From assembly GCA_015056495.1 (NCBI GenBank), contig SVGC01000002.1:98075-162074 (forward strand): DNA of 64,000 bases. Direction: 5' to 3'. Source of the stretch: Butyrivibrio sp. (GTDB lineage: Bacteria; Bacillota; Clostridia; Lachnospirales; Lachnospiraceae). Made by a program: the position numbers and the translations under genes. The first letter of the stretch is position 1. Each line of letters opens with the position of its first letter. Under the pieces are notes generated by a model that did no database searches, had not been told where the DNA came from, and saw only the letters and a program-made list of their open reading frames with translations. Positions 25,548 to 34,891 of this stretch are shown one piece after another.

Positions 25548-27785
25548 GTGGAAGATAATATAGTACGCTCAGAATATTCTGAGATAATGCAAAAATCATT
25601 TATAGACTACGCAATGAGTGTCATCGTTGCCAGAGCTCTTCCTGATATAAGAGATGGACTTAAACCTGTTCAGAGAAGAACTCTGTATGATATGTATGAA
25701 CTTGGTATCAGATATGACAGACCTTACAGGAAGAGTGCCCGTATCGTCGGTGATACCATGGGTAAATATCATCCTCATGGTGACAGTTCTATCTATGAAT
25801 GTCTTGTAGTAATGGCTCAGGACTTCAAGAAGAGCATTCCTTTAGTAGACGGTCATGGTAACTTTGGTACTATCGAAGGCGATGGCGCCGCTGCCATGCG
25901 TTATACAGAGGCAAGACTTGCAAGAGTCACACAGGAAACCTTCCTTGAGGATCTTGATAAAGATGTAGTTGATTTTCAGCCAAACTTTGATGAGACAGAA
26001 AAGGAACCATCAGTACTTCCTGTTAAAATACCTAATTTCCTGATAAACGGATCAGAAGGTATTGCAGTAGGTATGGCTACCAGCACTCCGCCTCACAATG
26101 CATCTGAAGTCATTGATGCTGAGATAGCATTTATGAAAAATGATCAGCTTACAAGTGCTCAGCTGATGAAATATATCAAAGGACCTGATTTTCCAACAGG
26201 TGGAATCGTTATAAACAAGGATGACCTGAAGGAAATTTATGAGACAGGTACCGGTAAGATAAGATTAAGAGGTAAAGTAACAACAGAGAAGGGTAAGAGC
26301 GGTCACATAAACCTTGTGATCACTGAGATCCCTTATACAATGATCGGTGCAGGTATCGGTAAGTTCATGTCTGATGTTGCTGCTTTAGCTGAAAATAAAG
26401 TAAGTAATGACATAATCGATATCTCTAACCAGTCTTCAAAAGAAGGTATCCGAATTGTTATCGAATTAAAGAAGGATACTAATGTAGAGAACTTTACCAA
26501 CCTTCTTTACAAGAAGACCAAGCTGGAGGATACATTTGGTGTAAATATGCTGGCAATCGATCATGGCAGACCAGAGACCATGGGACTTCGTCAGATCCTT
26601 AAAGCCAATGTAGACTTCTTGTATGAGATAACAACTAGAAAATATAACACTCTTTTAAAGAAAGAGCAGGATAAACGTGAGGTTCAGGAAGGCCTTATCA
26701 AGGCTTGCAACGTTATAGACCTTGTTATTGAGATAATCCGAGGCTCAAAAGACAGAGCAATGGCAAAAGACTGTCTTGTAAATGGTAATACAGAAGGCAT
26801 CAAGTTTAAATCAAGAGAATCAGCTGTAATGGCTGCCAACCTTCTTTTTACTGAAAGACAGGCAGATGCTATACTTGATATGAGACTTTATAGATTAAGT
26901 GGTCTTGAACTTGATGCTCTTGTAAAAGAACATGAGCAGACAGTTGCTAATATCTATCGTTACGAAGATATTCTTGAGGACCGTGAATCAATGTCTATGG
27001 TACTTCAGGATGAGCTTACACAGATCAAAAAGCAGCTTGGAGCCAAGAGAAGAACTGAAATAGACAATAAAGAAGAAGCAGTATATGAAGAAAAGCCAAT
27101 CGAAGAGATGGATGTGGCATTTATCATGGATAGATTTGGTTATGCCAAGACTATTGATGCTTCAACTTATGAAAGAAATATTGAGACGATCCAGAATGAG
27201 TTCAAGTACTCATTTATTATGAAAAATACCGGCAAGGTATGCATTTTTACCAATAACGGACAACTCCATACTATCAAAGCCATGGATCTGCCTCAGGGTA
27301 AAATGAGAGATAAAGGCGTTCCAATCGATAATATCAGTAATTTTGATACTTCAAACGAGCAGATCATACTTGTTACAAGCCAGTCAGAGCTCAATCTTTA
27401 CAGACTTATGTTTGTAACAAAATATGCAAGTATGAAGGTTGTAGATGGCGGAGAGTTTGATGTTGCCAAGAGAACAGTTGCAGCAACCAAGTTAAATGAT
27501 GATGACGAAGTTGTAAATGTAACAGTTTTGAAAGAACAGAAAACTGTCGTGCTTGTTTCAGAAAATGGATATTTCCTCAGGTTCAATGTTTCTGATATAC
27601 CTGAGAAAAAGAAAGCTGCTGTCGGTGTAAGAGGTATGCGTCTGGATGGTAAAGATTCTATAAGAGATGTTTATTATCTTGGCGAGTTTGAAGAAAAGAC
27701 TATAGAACACAATAGTAAAAAGCTTGAACTTAGTCACTTAAAGATAACCAGTAGAGATACGAAGGGAACAAAGGTAAGATTATGA
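25548..27785 (+). CDS. parC: Type IIA DNA topoisomerase subunit A (ParC/GyrA family; probably topoisomerase IV)
   Basis: Breaks and rejoins the DNA gate segment. 745 residues, shorter than most GyrA proteins (over 800). The winged-helix/tower core begins SFIDYAMSVIVARALPDIRDGLKPVQRR; the active Tyr lies in AMRYTEAR (about 119), and HPHGD is the quinolone-pocket region. The C-terminal propeller has no recognisable GyrA box (QRRGGRG-like); the matching first-blade region reads STYERN, which argues against supercoiling gyrase and for topo IV. The start is GTG 25548, seven bases after AGGGGAA. It overlaps rsmD by ATGA. Confidence 0.9.
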   Translation: MEDNIVRSEYSEIMQKSFIDYAMSVIVARALPDIRDGLKPVQRRTLYDMYELGIRYDRPYRKSARIVGDTMGKYHPHGDSSIYECLVVMAQDFKKSIPLVDGHGNFGTIEGDGAAAMRYTEARLARVTQETFLEDLDKDVVDFQPNFDETEKEPSVLPVKIPNFLINGSEGIAVGMATSTPPHNASEVIDAEIAFMKNDQLTSAQLMKYIKGPDFPTGGIVINKDDLKEIYETGTGKIRLRGKVTTEKGKSGHINLVITEIPYTMIGAGIGKFMSDVAALAENKVSNDIIDISNQSSKEGIRIVIELKKDTNVENFTNLLYKKTKLEDTFGVNMLAIDHGRPETMGLRQILKANVDFLYEITTRKYNTLLKKEQDKREVQEGLIKACNVIDLVIEIIRGSKDRAMAKDCLVNGNTEGIKFKSRESAVMAANLLFTERQADAILDMRLYRLSGLELDALVKEHEQTVANIYRYEDILEDRESMSMVLQDELTQIKKQLGAKRRTEIDNKEEAVYEEKPIEEMDVAFIMDRFGYAKTIDASTYERNIETIQNEFKYSFIMKNTGKVCIFTNNGQLHTIKAMDLPQGKMRDKGVPIDNISNFDTSNEQIILVTSQSELNLYRLMFVTKYASMKVVDGGEFDVAKRTVAATKLNDDDEVVNVTVLKEQKTVVLVSENGYFLRFNVSDIPEKKKAAVGVRGMRLDGKDSIRDVYYLGEFEEKTIEHNSKKLELSHLKITSRDTKGTKVRL

Positions 27786-28333
27786 GAGTAATTGCAGGTG
27801 AAGCAAGAAGTATACCGCTTATGACTCCTGAAGGCAAAGATACAAGACCTACACAGGACAGGATAAAAGAGACATTATTTAACATTATCCAAATGTCTGT
27901 ACCTGGAAGCATCTTTATTGATGTTTTTGCAGGAAGCGGCGGTATAGGTATTGAAGCCCTTTCAAGAGGAGCTAAAAGAGCTTATTTTGTAGAAAATGCA
28001 GCAGAAGCTGTTAAATGTATCACAGCCAATCTTCATAAAACACATTATGATGAAAAAGGTGTGATATTGAAACAGGACGCTTTGGTTGGTCTTAGAAATA
28101 TCAACGAAAAAGAGGTTGATGTTATTTTTATTGATCCTCCTTATCAGGGCGGCTTTTATGAAAAGACAATCGCGCTTTTGTCTCAGCTTCAGTATGTGAC
28201 ACCCGATACTCAGATCATACTTGAAGCTCAGCTGGATGAGGATTTTTCCTTTGTAGAGAGCTACGGTTTTAAGATTGACCGTGAGAAGCTATATAAGACT
28301 AATAAACACGTGTTTATTAGCAGAGAGGTTTGA
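27782..28333 (+). CDS. rsmD: 16S rRNA (guanine(966)-N(2))-methyltransferase RsmD
   Basis: Methylates G966 of 16S rRNA using S-adenosylmethionine. 183 residues. MRVIAGEARSIPL start, RPTQDRIKETLFNII, the SAM-binding DVFAGSGGIGIEALSRGA and the catalytic DPPY (about 118-121) are all present. It overlaps the upstream gene by ATGA and is followed within ten bases by coaD, the classic rsmD-coaD pair. Confidence 0.96.
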   Translation: MRVIAGEARSIPLMTPEGKDTRPTQDRIKETLFNIIQMSVPGSIFIDVFAGSGGIGIEALSRGAKRAYFVENAAEAVKCITANLHKTHYDEKGVILKQDALVGLRNINEKEVDVIFIDPPYQGGFYEKTIALLSQLQYVTPDTQIILEAQLDEDFSFVESYGFKIDREKLYKTNKHVFISREV

Positions 28334-28342
28334 TTTAATATT

Positions 28343-28852
28343 ATGAAAATTGGTGTTTACCCAGGTTCATTTGATCCTGTAACATTTGGACATATTGATG
28401 TCATAAAAAGAGCATCTAAGATGTTTGACAAGATCATTGTACTTGTTATGTACAACTCTGCCAAAGCAAGTCCATTGTTTTCAAAAGATGAACGTGTTAA
28501 TATGATTAGAGAGGCTACAAAAGACTTAGATAACGTGGTTGTCGAAAGTTATGATGGTCTGACAATTGATTATTGTAAGGCTAATGATATTCACATTATC
28601 GTTAGAGGTCTTAGAGCTATCACAGATTTTGAGTATGAGCTTCAGATAGCCCAGACCAATAAAGAATTATCTCATGGATTAGTTGATACTGTATTTTTAA
28701 CAACCAGTATCAGGTATTCATATCTTAGTAGTTCAACAGTAAGAGAAATTGCCAGCTACAATGGCGATATTTATCCATGCGTACCTGGCTTTGTTGCAAA
28801 AGCTGTGTATGAAAAATTTGGTTTTGATCATATTGAACAGGGGGATATGTGA
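28343..28852 (+). CDS. coaD: Phosphopantetheine adenylyltransferase
   Basis: Fourth step of coenzyme A synthesis: adds AMP to 4'-phosphopantetheine. 169 residues, standard length. GSFDPVTFGHIDVI contains the T/HxGH nucleotidyl-transferase signature (TFGH, 15-18); the YLSSSTVREI segment is the C-terminal ISSS-like motif. It follows rsmD after nine bases, and its stop overlaps the next start by one base. Confidence 0.97.
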   Translation: MKIGVYPGSFDPVTFGHIDVIKRASKMFDKIIVLVMYNSAKASPLFSKDERVNMIREATKDLDNVVVESYDGLTIDYCKANDIHIIVRGLRAITDFEYELQIAQTNKELSHGLVDTVFLTTSIRYSYLSSSTVREIASYNGDIYPCVPGFVAKAVYEKFGFDHIEQGDM

Positions 28853-29517
28853 TGAGCAGTAGAATAGAACAATTAATTGACGAAATCGAAACTTATATCG
28901 ATAACTGCAAGTCTTCACCATTATCTAAAACTAATATTATTGTAAATAAAGAGGAAATTGATGAGCTTTTAAGAGAGCTTCGTTCAAAGACTCCGGATGA
29001 GATCAAAAGATACCAGAAGATCATCAGTAACAAAGAGGCTATCTTGAATGATGCCAGGTCAAAAGCTCAGGCTCTTATTGATGAAGCTACTATTCATACT
29101 AACGAACTTATCAATGAACATGAGATCATGCAGCAGGCTTATGCTCAGGCCAATGAGGTCGTTTCTCAGGCAGCCAAGCAGGCTCAGGGCATTCTTGACA
29201 AGGCTACAGAAGAAGCTAACGAGATGCGTTCAGCAGCTATAGCTTATACAGACCAGCTTCTGGCAAGTGTTGAAGATGTTCTTACTAAGGCCATTGATAC
29301 TACTAATTCTCATAACGAGAGCATTTTAAATGCACTTACAAGTTATAATGAGACTATACGATCAAACAGAGCAGATCTTACACATTCTAATGAACCTAAA
29401 AAGGATACTAAATCAGATGATTCAAAATCTGAAGTGAAGATTGAATCTGTTAAGCTTGATGATGTTAGATCCAATGAAAAGTCAGATGATTCATTAAATC
29501 TTGATATGCTTAACTAA
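28852..29517 (+). CDS. Coiled-coil protein of unknown function, conserved after coaD
   Basis: 221 residues, no membrane segment. About residues 1-40 form a conserved head (IEQLIDEIETYIDNC), then long Ala/Gln/Glu-rich helices (about 60-160) that look like a coiled coil similar to DivIVA or ATP-synthase b-subunit stalks. The tail (170-221) is Ser/Asp/Lys-rich and probably disordered. The head motif and place after coaD are shared by many clostridial genomes, often annotated as ATPase or DivIVA-like; I cannot assign a function. The start overlaps the coaD stop (TGATG); RBS AGGGGGA. Confidence 0.75.
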   Translation: MSSRIEQLIDEIETYIDNCKSSPLSKTNIIVNKEEIDELLRELRSKTPDEIKRYQKIISNKEAILNDARSKAQALIDEATIHTNELINEHEIMQQAYAQANEVVSQAAKQAQGILDKATEEANEMRSAAIAYTDQLLASVEDVLTKAIDTTNSHNESILNALTSYNETIRSNRADLTHSNEPKKDTKSDDSKSEVKIESVKLDDVRSNEKSDDSLNLDMLN

Positions 29518-29540
29518 GTACTTATTTCTTAGTCGAATAC

Positions 29541-29577
29541 TGCGACTGATATTATTTCAGTCGCATTTTCTTTTTTA
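29541..29577 (+). terminator. Intrinsic terminator after the coiled-coil gene
   Basis: TGCGACTGA (29541-29549) pairs with TCAGTCGCA (29557-29565), followed by TTTTCTTTTTT. Confidence 0.9.
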
Positions 29578-29588
29578 GGGGGATAAAA

Positions 29589-30650
29589 ATGTTTTGTTAT
29601 AAGACCATGAAAAAACTCACAGCTATAATTTTACTATTTATGATTTCCTTGTGCGCATATTTTAATTTTTCTGTTTTTAATACAGAAACAGCATATGCAG
29701 CTGATCCTGTTGTAATAGTCATCGATCCGGGACATGGCGGCGTTGGTGGCAGGAATCTGGGCTGTCAGTACAATAACCTGTCAGAAAAAGTGATCACAAT
29801 GGAAACCGCCCTTGCTATGAAAGCAGAGCTGGAAAAATACGAAAATGTTGTAGTTTATCTTACAAGAACAACAGATGTTGAAATGAGCCTTCAGGCAAGA
29901 GCTGATTTTGCCAAGTCTGTAAATGCTGATTTTATGTTCAGTATTCACTATAATGCTTCTTCAGAGCATAAATTCTATGGCTCTGAGATATGGGTTCCAT
30001 CAGCCAAGAATTATTATAATAAATGTGCTACCTTTGGAAATATTGAATCACAGGAGCTTGCTGGTCTCGGTGTTTATCAAAAGGGAGTAAAGACCAAGCT
30101 CAATAGCAGAGGAACTGATTACTATGGCGTTATCAGATGCAGTGTAGAAAATGCTATTCCTTGTGTCATCATCGAGCACTGTTATATTGATCACGGTAGT
30201 GATAGGCCATTTTTCAGCCAGACTGATTCATTTAGTAAATTCGGCGTTGCAGATGCAACAGCTGTAGCAAAGTATTTTCATTTAAAATCCAGCACACTGG
30301 GAGTAGATTACACAGATTATAAATACAATACAGTATCTACAAGTAAAAGCAGGGTTGCAGATGATACAACTGCACCAAATGTATGTCAGATCAGTGCTTC
30401 GGCCCCTGATGCTGCTGGAAATGTTACAGTGACTCTCACTGCTAAAGATGATCAGAGCCTTGTAATCTATTATGCTTATAGCCTCGATGGCGGAGCAACA
30501 TACTCATATCTGCAGCCATTTGATGCCAATCAGCAGACCATTAACTTTACAGTAAAGGTTCCATCAGGCAAAAGCAGTAACATTGTTGTTCAGGCATACA
30601 ATCAGTATGAACTGTTTACTACAAGTAATGTGGTCAACATAAATTATTAA
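29589..30650 (+). CDS. Secreted N-acetylmuramoyl-L-alanine amidase (Amidase_3)
   Basis: Cleaves the bond between muramic acid and the stem peptide, so acts on the cell wall outside the membrane. 353 residues: signal peptide with a hydrophobic core (about 10-30) and a likely AYA cleavage site near residue 37; Amidase_3 domain with zinc ligands H49 (DPGHGG), E65 and H120 (SIHYNA) and the catalytic E196 (IIEHCYI); a C-terminal beta-sandwich, Ig-like region (about 255-353). All catalytic residues are intact. RBS AGGGGG. It stands alone between terminators and the rluB-like gene. Confidence 0.92.
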   Translation: MFCYKTMKKLTAIILLFMISLCAYFNFSVFNTETAYAADPVVIVIDPGHGGVGGRNLGCQYNNLSEKVITMETALAMKAELEKYENVVVYLTRTTDVEMSLQARADFAKSVNADFMFSIHYNASSEHKFYGSEIWVPSAKNYYNKCATFGNIESQELAGLGVYQKGVKTKLNSRGTDYYGVIRCSVENAIPCVIIEHCYIDHGSDRPFFSQTDSFSKFGVADATAVAKYFHLKSSTLGVDYTDYKYNTVSTSKSRVADDTTAPNVCQISASAPDAAGNVTVTLTAKDDQSLVIYYAYSLDGGATYSYLQPFDANQQTINFTVKVPSGKSSNIVVQAYNQYELFTTSNVVNINY

Positions 30651-30704
30651 ATAACGGAAATTGAAGTTCTTTCGGCCAAGGTGCCGTATTATCAGGAGAT
30701 ATTT

Positions 30705-31424
30705 TTGAGATTAGATAAATTTTTAAGTGAAAAGGGTATTGGAACCCGCAAACAGATAAAAGAATATGTAAAAAACGGACGAGCAACTATAAATTGCGTC
30801 GTTGCTAAAAACAGCGACCAGCATATAGATGAAAATAATGATGAAATTGCTTTTGATGGAAATATCCTGACCTATAAGGAATTTTATTATTTTATGCTAA
30901 ACAAGCCTCAGGGCGTTGTCTCATCTACAAGAGAAGGCAGGTCTAAGACTGTTGTAGATCTTTTAAAGGATGAAGGTGTAAAAGACCTTTTTCCCGTAGG
31001 AAGACTTGATAAAGATACGGTTGGTCTGTTGCTCTTGACTAACGATGGCGTTTTAGCACATAATTTATTATCACCAAAAAAGCATGTCGAAAAAGAGTAC
31101 GAAGTATATCTTGAGCATGATATTACTGATGAAGATATGCACAGGCTTGAAGAGGGTGTTGATATTGGTGATGATGAAAAAACACTTCCTGCAAAAGCTT
31201 TTAGAGCTGAGGATAAGGAAGGACATCAGATCATTCATCTGATAATTCATGAGGGGAGATTTCATCAGGTAAAGCGAATGCTTAATGCCGTGGGTAATGA
31301 GGTGGTATTTTTACGCAGATTATCTATGGGAAGCCTTAAACTGGACGGGGATCTTGCAGAAGGCGAGTATAGAGCTCTTACTGAGGATGAAATCGATTGT
31401 TTGATAAATAGCAACAAGAATTAA
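30705..31424 (+). CDS. RsuA/RluB-family pseudouridine synthase
   Basis: Converts a specific rRNA uridine to pseudouridine. 239 residues: N-terminal S4 RNA-binding domain (RLDKFLSEKGIGTRKQIKEYVKNG) and catalytic domain with GRLDKDTVGLLLLTNDG, whose Asp (about 102) is the nucleophile, and the EGRFHQVKRML motif. I place the start at TTG 30705 because CAGGAGA is five bases before it; a GTG upstream gives eight extra residues without homology. The site (16S 516 or 23S 2605 type) is not determined. Confidence 0.9.
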   Translation: MRLDKFLSEKGIGTRKQIKEYVKNGRATINCVVAKNSDQHIDENNDEIAFDGNILTYKEFYYFMLNKPQGVVSSTREGRSKTVVDLLKDEGVKDLFPVGRLDKDTVGLLLLTNDGVLAHNLLSPKKHVEKEYEVYLEHDITDEDMHRLEEGVDIGDDEKTLPAKAFRAEDKEGHQIIHLIIHEGRFHQVKRMLNAVGNEVVFLRRLSMGSLKLDGDLAEGEYRALTEDEIDCLINSNKN

Positions 31425-31563
31425 GCAATAACTCCTCAGAATATTATTAAATATGAATTAAAAGGTATATTTAATCGGACTTTTAACCGATATTTTTATT
31501 GAAAATAAAAAACTTTTATTCATAATATTTTTTCGGATTATTGCTGATATGGAGGTCATGGAT

Positions 31564-31797
31564 ATGAGAAAAAATACTGGATATAAGGTGATTGTCAATA
31601 AAGATAATATACCGGAATTTAATTTAGAATCTAACGAGTTTACTTTTGATAATGTAAACGATGCTATTGGATTTTTGGCTCAGAACAACATGGTTACTAA
31701 CATTTGGAGCAATATTATCAAATCCAGAGATAACATTATCGTAACAGGTCAGCTTGATAAGTCTAATTGGTATGAACTCAGAAAATACGCCGGTTAA
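31564..31797 (+). CDS. Small conserved hypothetical protein, 77 residues
   Basis: No recognised domain. A soluble, mixed protein (NTGYKVIVNKDNIPEFNLESNEFTF start) with a well-placed GGAGG eight bases before ATG 31564; two earlier in-frame ATGs overlap or crowd the RBS. A strong terminator follows, so it is a single-gene transcript. A weak hairpin ATCGG/CCGAT (31474-31491) with T-run separates it from the gene upstream. Confidence 0.65.
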   Translation: MRKNTGYKVIVNKDNIPEFNLESNEFTFDNVNDAIGFLAQNNMVTNIWSNIIKSRDNIIVTGQLDKSNWYELRKYAG

Positions 31798-31813
31798 TGA
31801 TGATAAACATTGC

Positions 31814-31849
31814 GGTGGCAAAGTGATCAGATCATTTTGCCACCTTTTT
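31814..31849 (+). terminator. Intrinsic terminator
   Basis: 14-bp stem, GGTGGCAAAGTGAT (31814-31827) with ATCATTTTGCCACC (31831-31844), one G-U pair, followed by TTTTT. Confidence 0.95.
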
Positions 31850-31930
31850 CTATTTTACAAACAAAAGCATTTTGATAAAATAAATTGGTGAGAGCGTTTT
31901 AGAAACAATAAATAAAGGTAAGGCAAGTTA

Positions 31931-32593
31931 ATGATTTTTAATTTTGATTTTAATGACTATGATGCTGTGATCTTTGATCTGGATGGATCACTTGTTGATT
32001 CCATGTGGATGTGGGGCGCCATAGACAGAGAATACCTTGGAGAACTTGGGTATGAAGTACCTTCAGATCTATCTGGAGCCATTGCAGGACTTAGTTTTTA
32101 TGATACTGCTGAGTATTTCAAAAACAGATTCCATATCGAGGATACTTTGGAAGAAATTGGCAACAGATGGAATGAAATGGCCTGGGATAAATATACAAAT
32201 GAAGTTACCTTGAAAAAAGGAGTTAAGGAGTTTATCCAGGCTTGCTATAATAAAGGAATGAAATTCGGCATAGCAAGCAGCAATTCCAAGGAATTGATCC
32301 AGCAGGTATTAAAATGCAGAGGTCTCTTGGACTTTTTTGATACCATAAAATCCGGCTCAGAGGGATATGCAAGTAAGCCTTCACCGGAGCTATATCTGGC
32401 TGCTGCCCAGGATCTTGGGGTTGACCCAAAGAGATGTCTTGTATTTGAGGATATAACACAGGGTATCATGGCAGGCAAGAATGCCGGAATGACAGTTATA
32501 GCCGTAGATGACCAGTATTCTGCTTTTCAGGAAGATGAAAAAAGAGAACTGGCAGACCATTACATTTATGACTACGGCGAATTAATATCTTGA
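31931..32593 (+). CDS. HAD-superfamily hydrolase (beta-phosphoglucomutase/phosphatase type)
   Basis: 220 residues of the HAD subfamily I with an alpha-helical cap. Nucleophile motif DLDGSLVDS (D16 and D18), motif II ASSNS, Lys in YASKPSPELY, and the acidic motif FEDITQGIMAGKNAGM. The most common annotation of this group is beta-phosphoglucomutase-like or sugar-phosphate phosphatase; the substrate is not evident. The usual Thr after the second Asp-Gly is Ser here, a conservative change. The ATG is preceded by AAGGTAAGG. Confidence 0.87.
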   Translation: MIFNFDFNDYDAVIFDLDGSLVDSMWMWGAIDREYLGELGYEVPSDLSGAIAGLSFYDTAEYFKNRFHIEDTLEEIGNRWNEMAWDKYTNEVTLKKGVKEFIQACYNKGMKFGIASSNSKELIQQVLKCRGLLDFFDTIKSGSEGYASKPSPELYLAAAQDLGVDPKRCLVFEDITQGIMAGKNAGMTVIAVDDQYSAFQEDEKRELADHYIYDYGELIS

Positions 32594-32609
32594 ACAGGGG
32601 AATAAATCA

Positions 32610-33212
32610 ATGAAAAGAGTTTCTAAGGGAAGTTTTGGTTATATCAAAGCATCCAGACAATTTACAATCTTAAGGACCATAATTATTTTTGCTTTCTGCA
32701 TCGGCATTTTTGTTCTTGGTCTTGTTCTTAACCACACTAACAAAAACGTATTCAGTATCATTGCAGCACTAGGATGCCTTCCTACAGGCTGGAGTGCTGT
32801 TAATATGATCATGTTTTTAAGAGCTAAGACCTGTAGTGAAGAGACCTATAAAAAGGTTGAAGAACACAAGGGTAATCTGCTTATTCAGTATGAACTTGAA
32901 ATGACTTCATATGATACCAATTATCCAATTGCTGCAGCTACAGTACTGGATAAAAATGTATGTTGCTATACTGAACAAAAGGATATGGATATAAATGATT
33001 GCGAAAAGCATATCCATACTCAGATCATGCAGAGCGGATATTCTTCATATACCATCAAGGTATTTACTGATCTGGATAAATTTGTAAACAGACTTGATCA
33101 GTTGGAAGAGCTTAGAAGAGAAAAGAAGATAGATCCTCAGGCTATTGAGGATGCATGGCAGCCTGGCACTGTACAGACCTGTGCCTCTGTTCTTCGCTCA
33201 ATATCTTTGTGA
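32610..33212 (+). CDS. Membrane protein of unknown function, 200 residues
   Basis: Not recognised. Basic N-terminus, two predicted membrane helices (about 24-43 and 50-70), then a soluble cytoplasmic or extracytoplasmic domain (about 75-200) with conserved-looking cysteines and helices. AGGGGAA RBS. It lies between the HAD gene (16 bases) and an RluA-type pseudouridine synthase (20 bases), so is part of that operon. The order suggests a conserved lachnospiral cluster but gives no clear function. Confidence 0.7.
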   Translation: MKRVSKGSFGYIKASRQFTILRTIIIFAFCIGIFVLGLVLNHTNKNVFSIIAALGCLPTGWSAVNMIMFLRAKTCSEETYKKVEEHKGNLLIQYELEMTSYDTNYPIAAATVLDKNVCCYTEQKDMDINDCEKHIHTQIMQSGYSSYTIKVFTDLDKFVNRLDQLEELRREKKIDPQAIEDAWQPGTVQTCASVLRSISL

Positions 33213-33232
33213 TGCCAGTTTAAGGATTATAG

Positions 33233-34291
33233 ATGAGAGAATTTGTTATTGGAAATAATGAAGCCGGCAAAAGATTTGATAAATATATTTTTATTATCTT
33301 ATCAAACTCTTCATCTGGTTTTATTTATAAAATGCTAAGAAAAAAGAATATAACCCTCAATGATAAAAAGGCTGATGGAAAAGAAAAGCTAAACGTGGGA
33401 GATGTTGTTAAATTCTATCTTTCAGATGAAACTTTTGATAAATTTGCAGATCCTAAAATAGCAGCACTTTTTCAAAAAGATGAGGGTAGATTTCTGGAAA
33501 AGGCAGGGGCTGATGATGTTTTGATATATCAGAATGCCTTTAAAGCTATTCAGGATGAGTTTCATCCAGAGATTATTTATGAAGATGACAATGTGCTGTT
33601 GGTTAATAAGCCAGCCGGATTGTTGTCTCAGAAGGCAGAAAATAAAGATATCAGTATAAATGAATGGCTTATAGGATATCTTCTGGATAAAAAGGAGATA
33701 AGTGCTTCTCAGCTTCTAACTTTTAAGCCATCTATCTGCAACAGACTGGACAGGAATACAAGTGGCATTGTTATATGCTCCAAATCCCTTCCAGGAGCTC
33801 AAAAGATGAATGAGCTGTTAAAGAAACGTGGAGTTCATAAGTATTACAGAACTATCGTAAAAGGTATCATAGATAGCGAAATGACTATCGATGGCTATCT
33901 GTCCAAAGATGAGAAAAATAACAAGGTTGAGATAACCTCCAATGAAACAGAGGGTTCCAGCCACATTGTTACCAGATATATACCGATCAGGAAAAATCCT
34001 GTCATGAACCTGACATACATTGAAGTGGAGCTCATAACAGGTAAATCTCATCAGATAAGAGCCCATCTGTCCAGTATTGGGCATCCTCTTATCGGAGATA
34101 GTAAATACGGCTCTGTAAAATTTAATTCAAGATTTAAAAAGGAATATGGCTTAAAATACCAGCTGCTCCATAGTTACAGGCTGGAAATGCCAAAGCAGCT
34201 TGAAGATCTTGAAAATCTGGCTGGTCAGATTTTTACTGCAAAATTACCAGAGATTTTTGATAAAATATTATTAGATAATGATTTGATGTAA
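33233..34291 (+). CDS. RluA-family pseudouridine synthase
   Basis: 352 residues: N-terminal S4-like domain (about 13-65), then the RluA catalytic domain with NKPAGLLSQ, NRLDRNTSGIVI (catalytic Asp D173), and the GKSHQIRAHLSSIGHPLIGDSKYG motif. It modifies rRNA or tRNA; which one is not determined. RBS is weak (AAGGATTATAG before the ATG). An insert of about 25 residues follows the S4 part compared with the classical RluD. It is followed by recU. Confidence 0.92.
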   Translation: MREFVIGNNEAGKRFDKYIFIILSNSSSGFIYKMLRKKNITLNDKKADGKEKLNVGDVVKFYLSDETFDKFADPKIAALFQKDEGRFLEKAGADDVLIYQNAFKAIQDEFHPEIIYEDDNVLLVNKPAGLLSQKAENKDISINEWLIGYLLDKKEISASQLLTFKPSICNRLDRNTSGIVICSKSLPGAQKMNELLKKRGVHKYYRTIVKGIIDSEMTIDGYLSKDEKNNKVEITSNETEGSSHIVTRYIPIRKNPVMNLTYIEVELITGKSHQIRAHLSSIGHPLIGDSKYGSVKFNSRFKKEYGLKYQLLHSYRLEMPKQLEDLENLAGQIFTAKLPEIFDKILLDNDLM

Positions 34292-34302
34292 ACGGGGGAT
34301 TT

Positions 34303-34848
34303 ATGGCTACTTGGAAGTCTAGAGGACTTAGGGGATCAACACTTGAAGAGCTTATCAATAGGACTAATGAAAGATATTTAGAGGATAAGCTTGCCCTTAT
34401 TCAGAAGATACCAACGCCAATAACTCCTATCAACATTGATAAACAGACAAGACATATTACACTGGCGTACTTTGATCAGAAAAGTACCGTGGATTATATT
34501 GGTGCTGTACAGGGCATTCCCGTATGCTTTGATGCTAAGGAATGTGCCTTCAGTACCTTTTCATTGGAAAATATCCATCCTCATCAGGTTACATTTATGG
34601 AGAACTTTGAAGAGCAGGATGGAATCGCTTTTTTTCTTATATATTTCACTAAATTAAATGAATACTGTTATTTGCCTTTCAGGCATTTAAAAAAGTTCTG
34701 GGATAGAGCAAACTCAGGTGGCAGAAAGAGTTTTAGGCGGGATGAGCTGGATGAAAGATTCATAATCCCAGCCCGTGAGGCTGCTGTAATGGTTCCGTAT
34801 CTGGAGCTCTTAAAACTGGACCTTGAAGATAGAAGTAAGGAATCATAA
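34303..34848 (+). CDS. recU: Holliday junction resolvase RecU
   Basis: Firmicutes-specific nuclease that cuts Holliday junctions, the counterpart of RuvC. 181 residues: RGLRGSTLEELINRTN N-terminus, KIPTPITPI, then the catalytic acidic set D64, D77, E80 (with K79 in DAKE), NIHPHQ and the GIAFFLIYF strand. The signature layout matches RecU closely. RBS GGGGG. No PBP1 gene follows, unlike Bacillus, where recU is upstream of ponA. It complements RuvAB encoded at 6.5-8.2 kb. Confidence 0.92.
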   Translation: MATWKSRGLRGSTLEELINRTNERYLEDKLALIQKIPTPITPINIDKQTRHITLAYFDQKSTVDYIGAVQGIPVCFDAKECAFSTFSLENIHPHQVTFMENFEEQDGIAFFLIYFTKLNEYCYLPFRHLKKFWDRANSGGRKSFRRDELDERFIIPAREAAVMVPYLELLKLDLEDRSKES

Positions 34849-34862
34849 GTTTTCAAAATAGT

Positions 34863-34891
34863 TTGACAATTAAGTTAAATTTAGATATACT
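34863..34891 (+). promoter_or_regulatory. Promoter of the histidine operon
   Basis: TTGACA (34863-34868), 17-base spacer, TATACT (34886-34891), about 75 bases before hisZ. The leader that follows holds a TAGTAGCA direct repeat (34903-34918) but no visible T-box or terminator/antiterminator. Confidence 0.8.
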
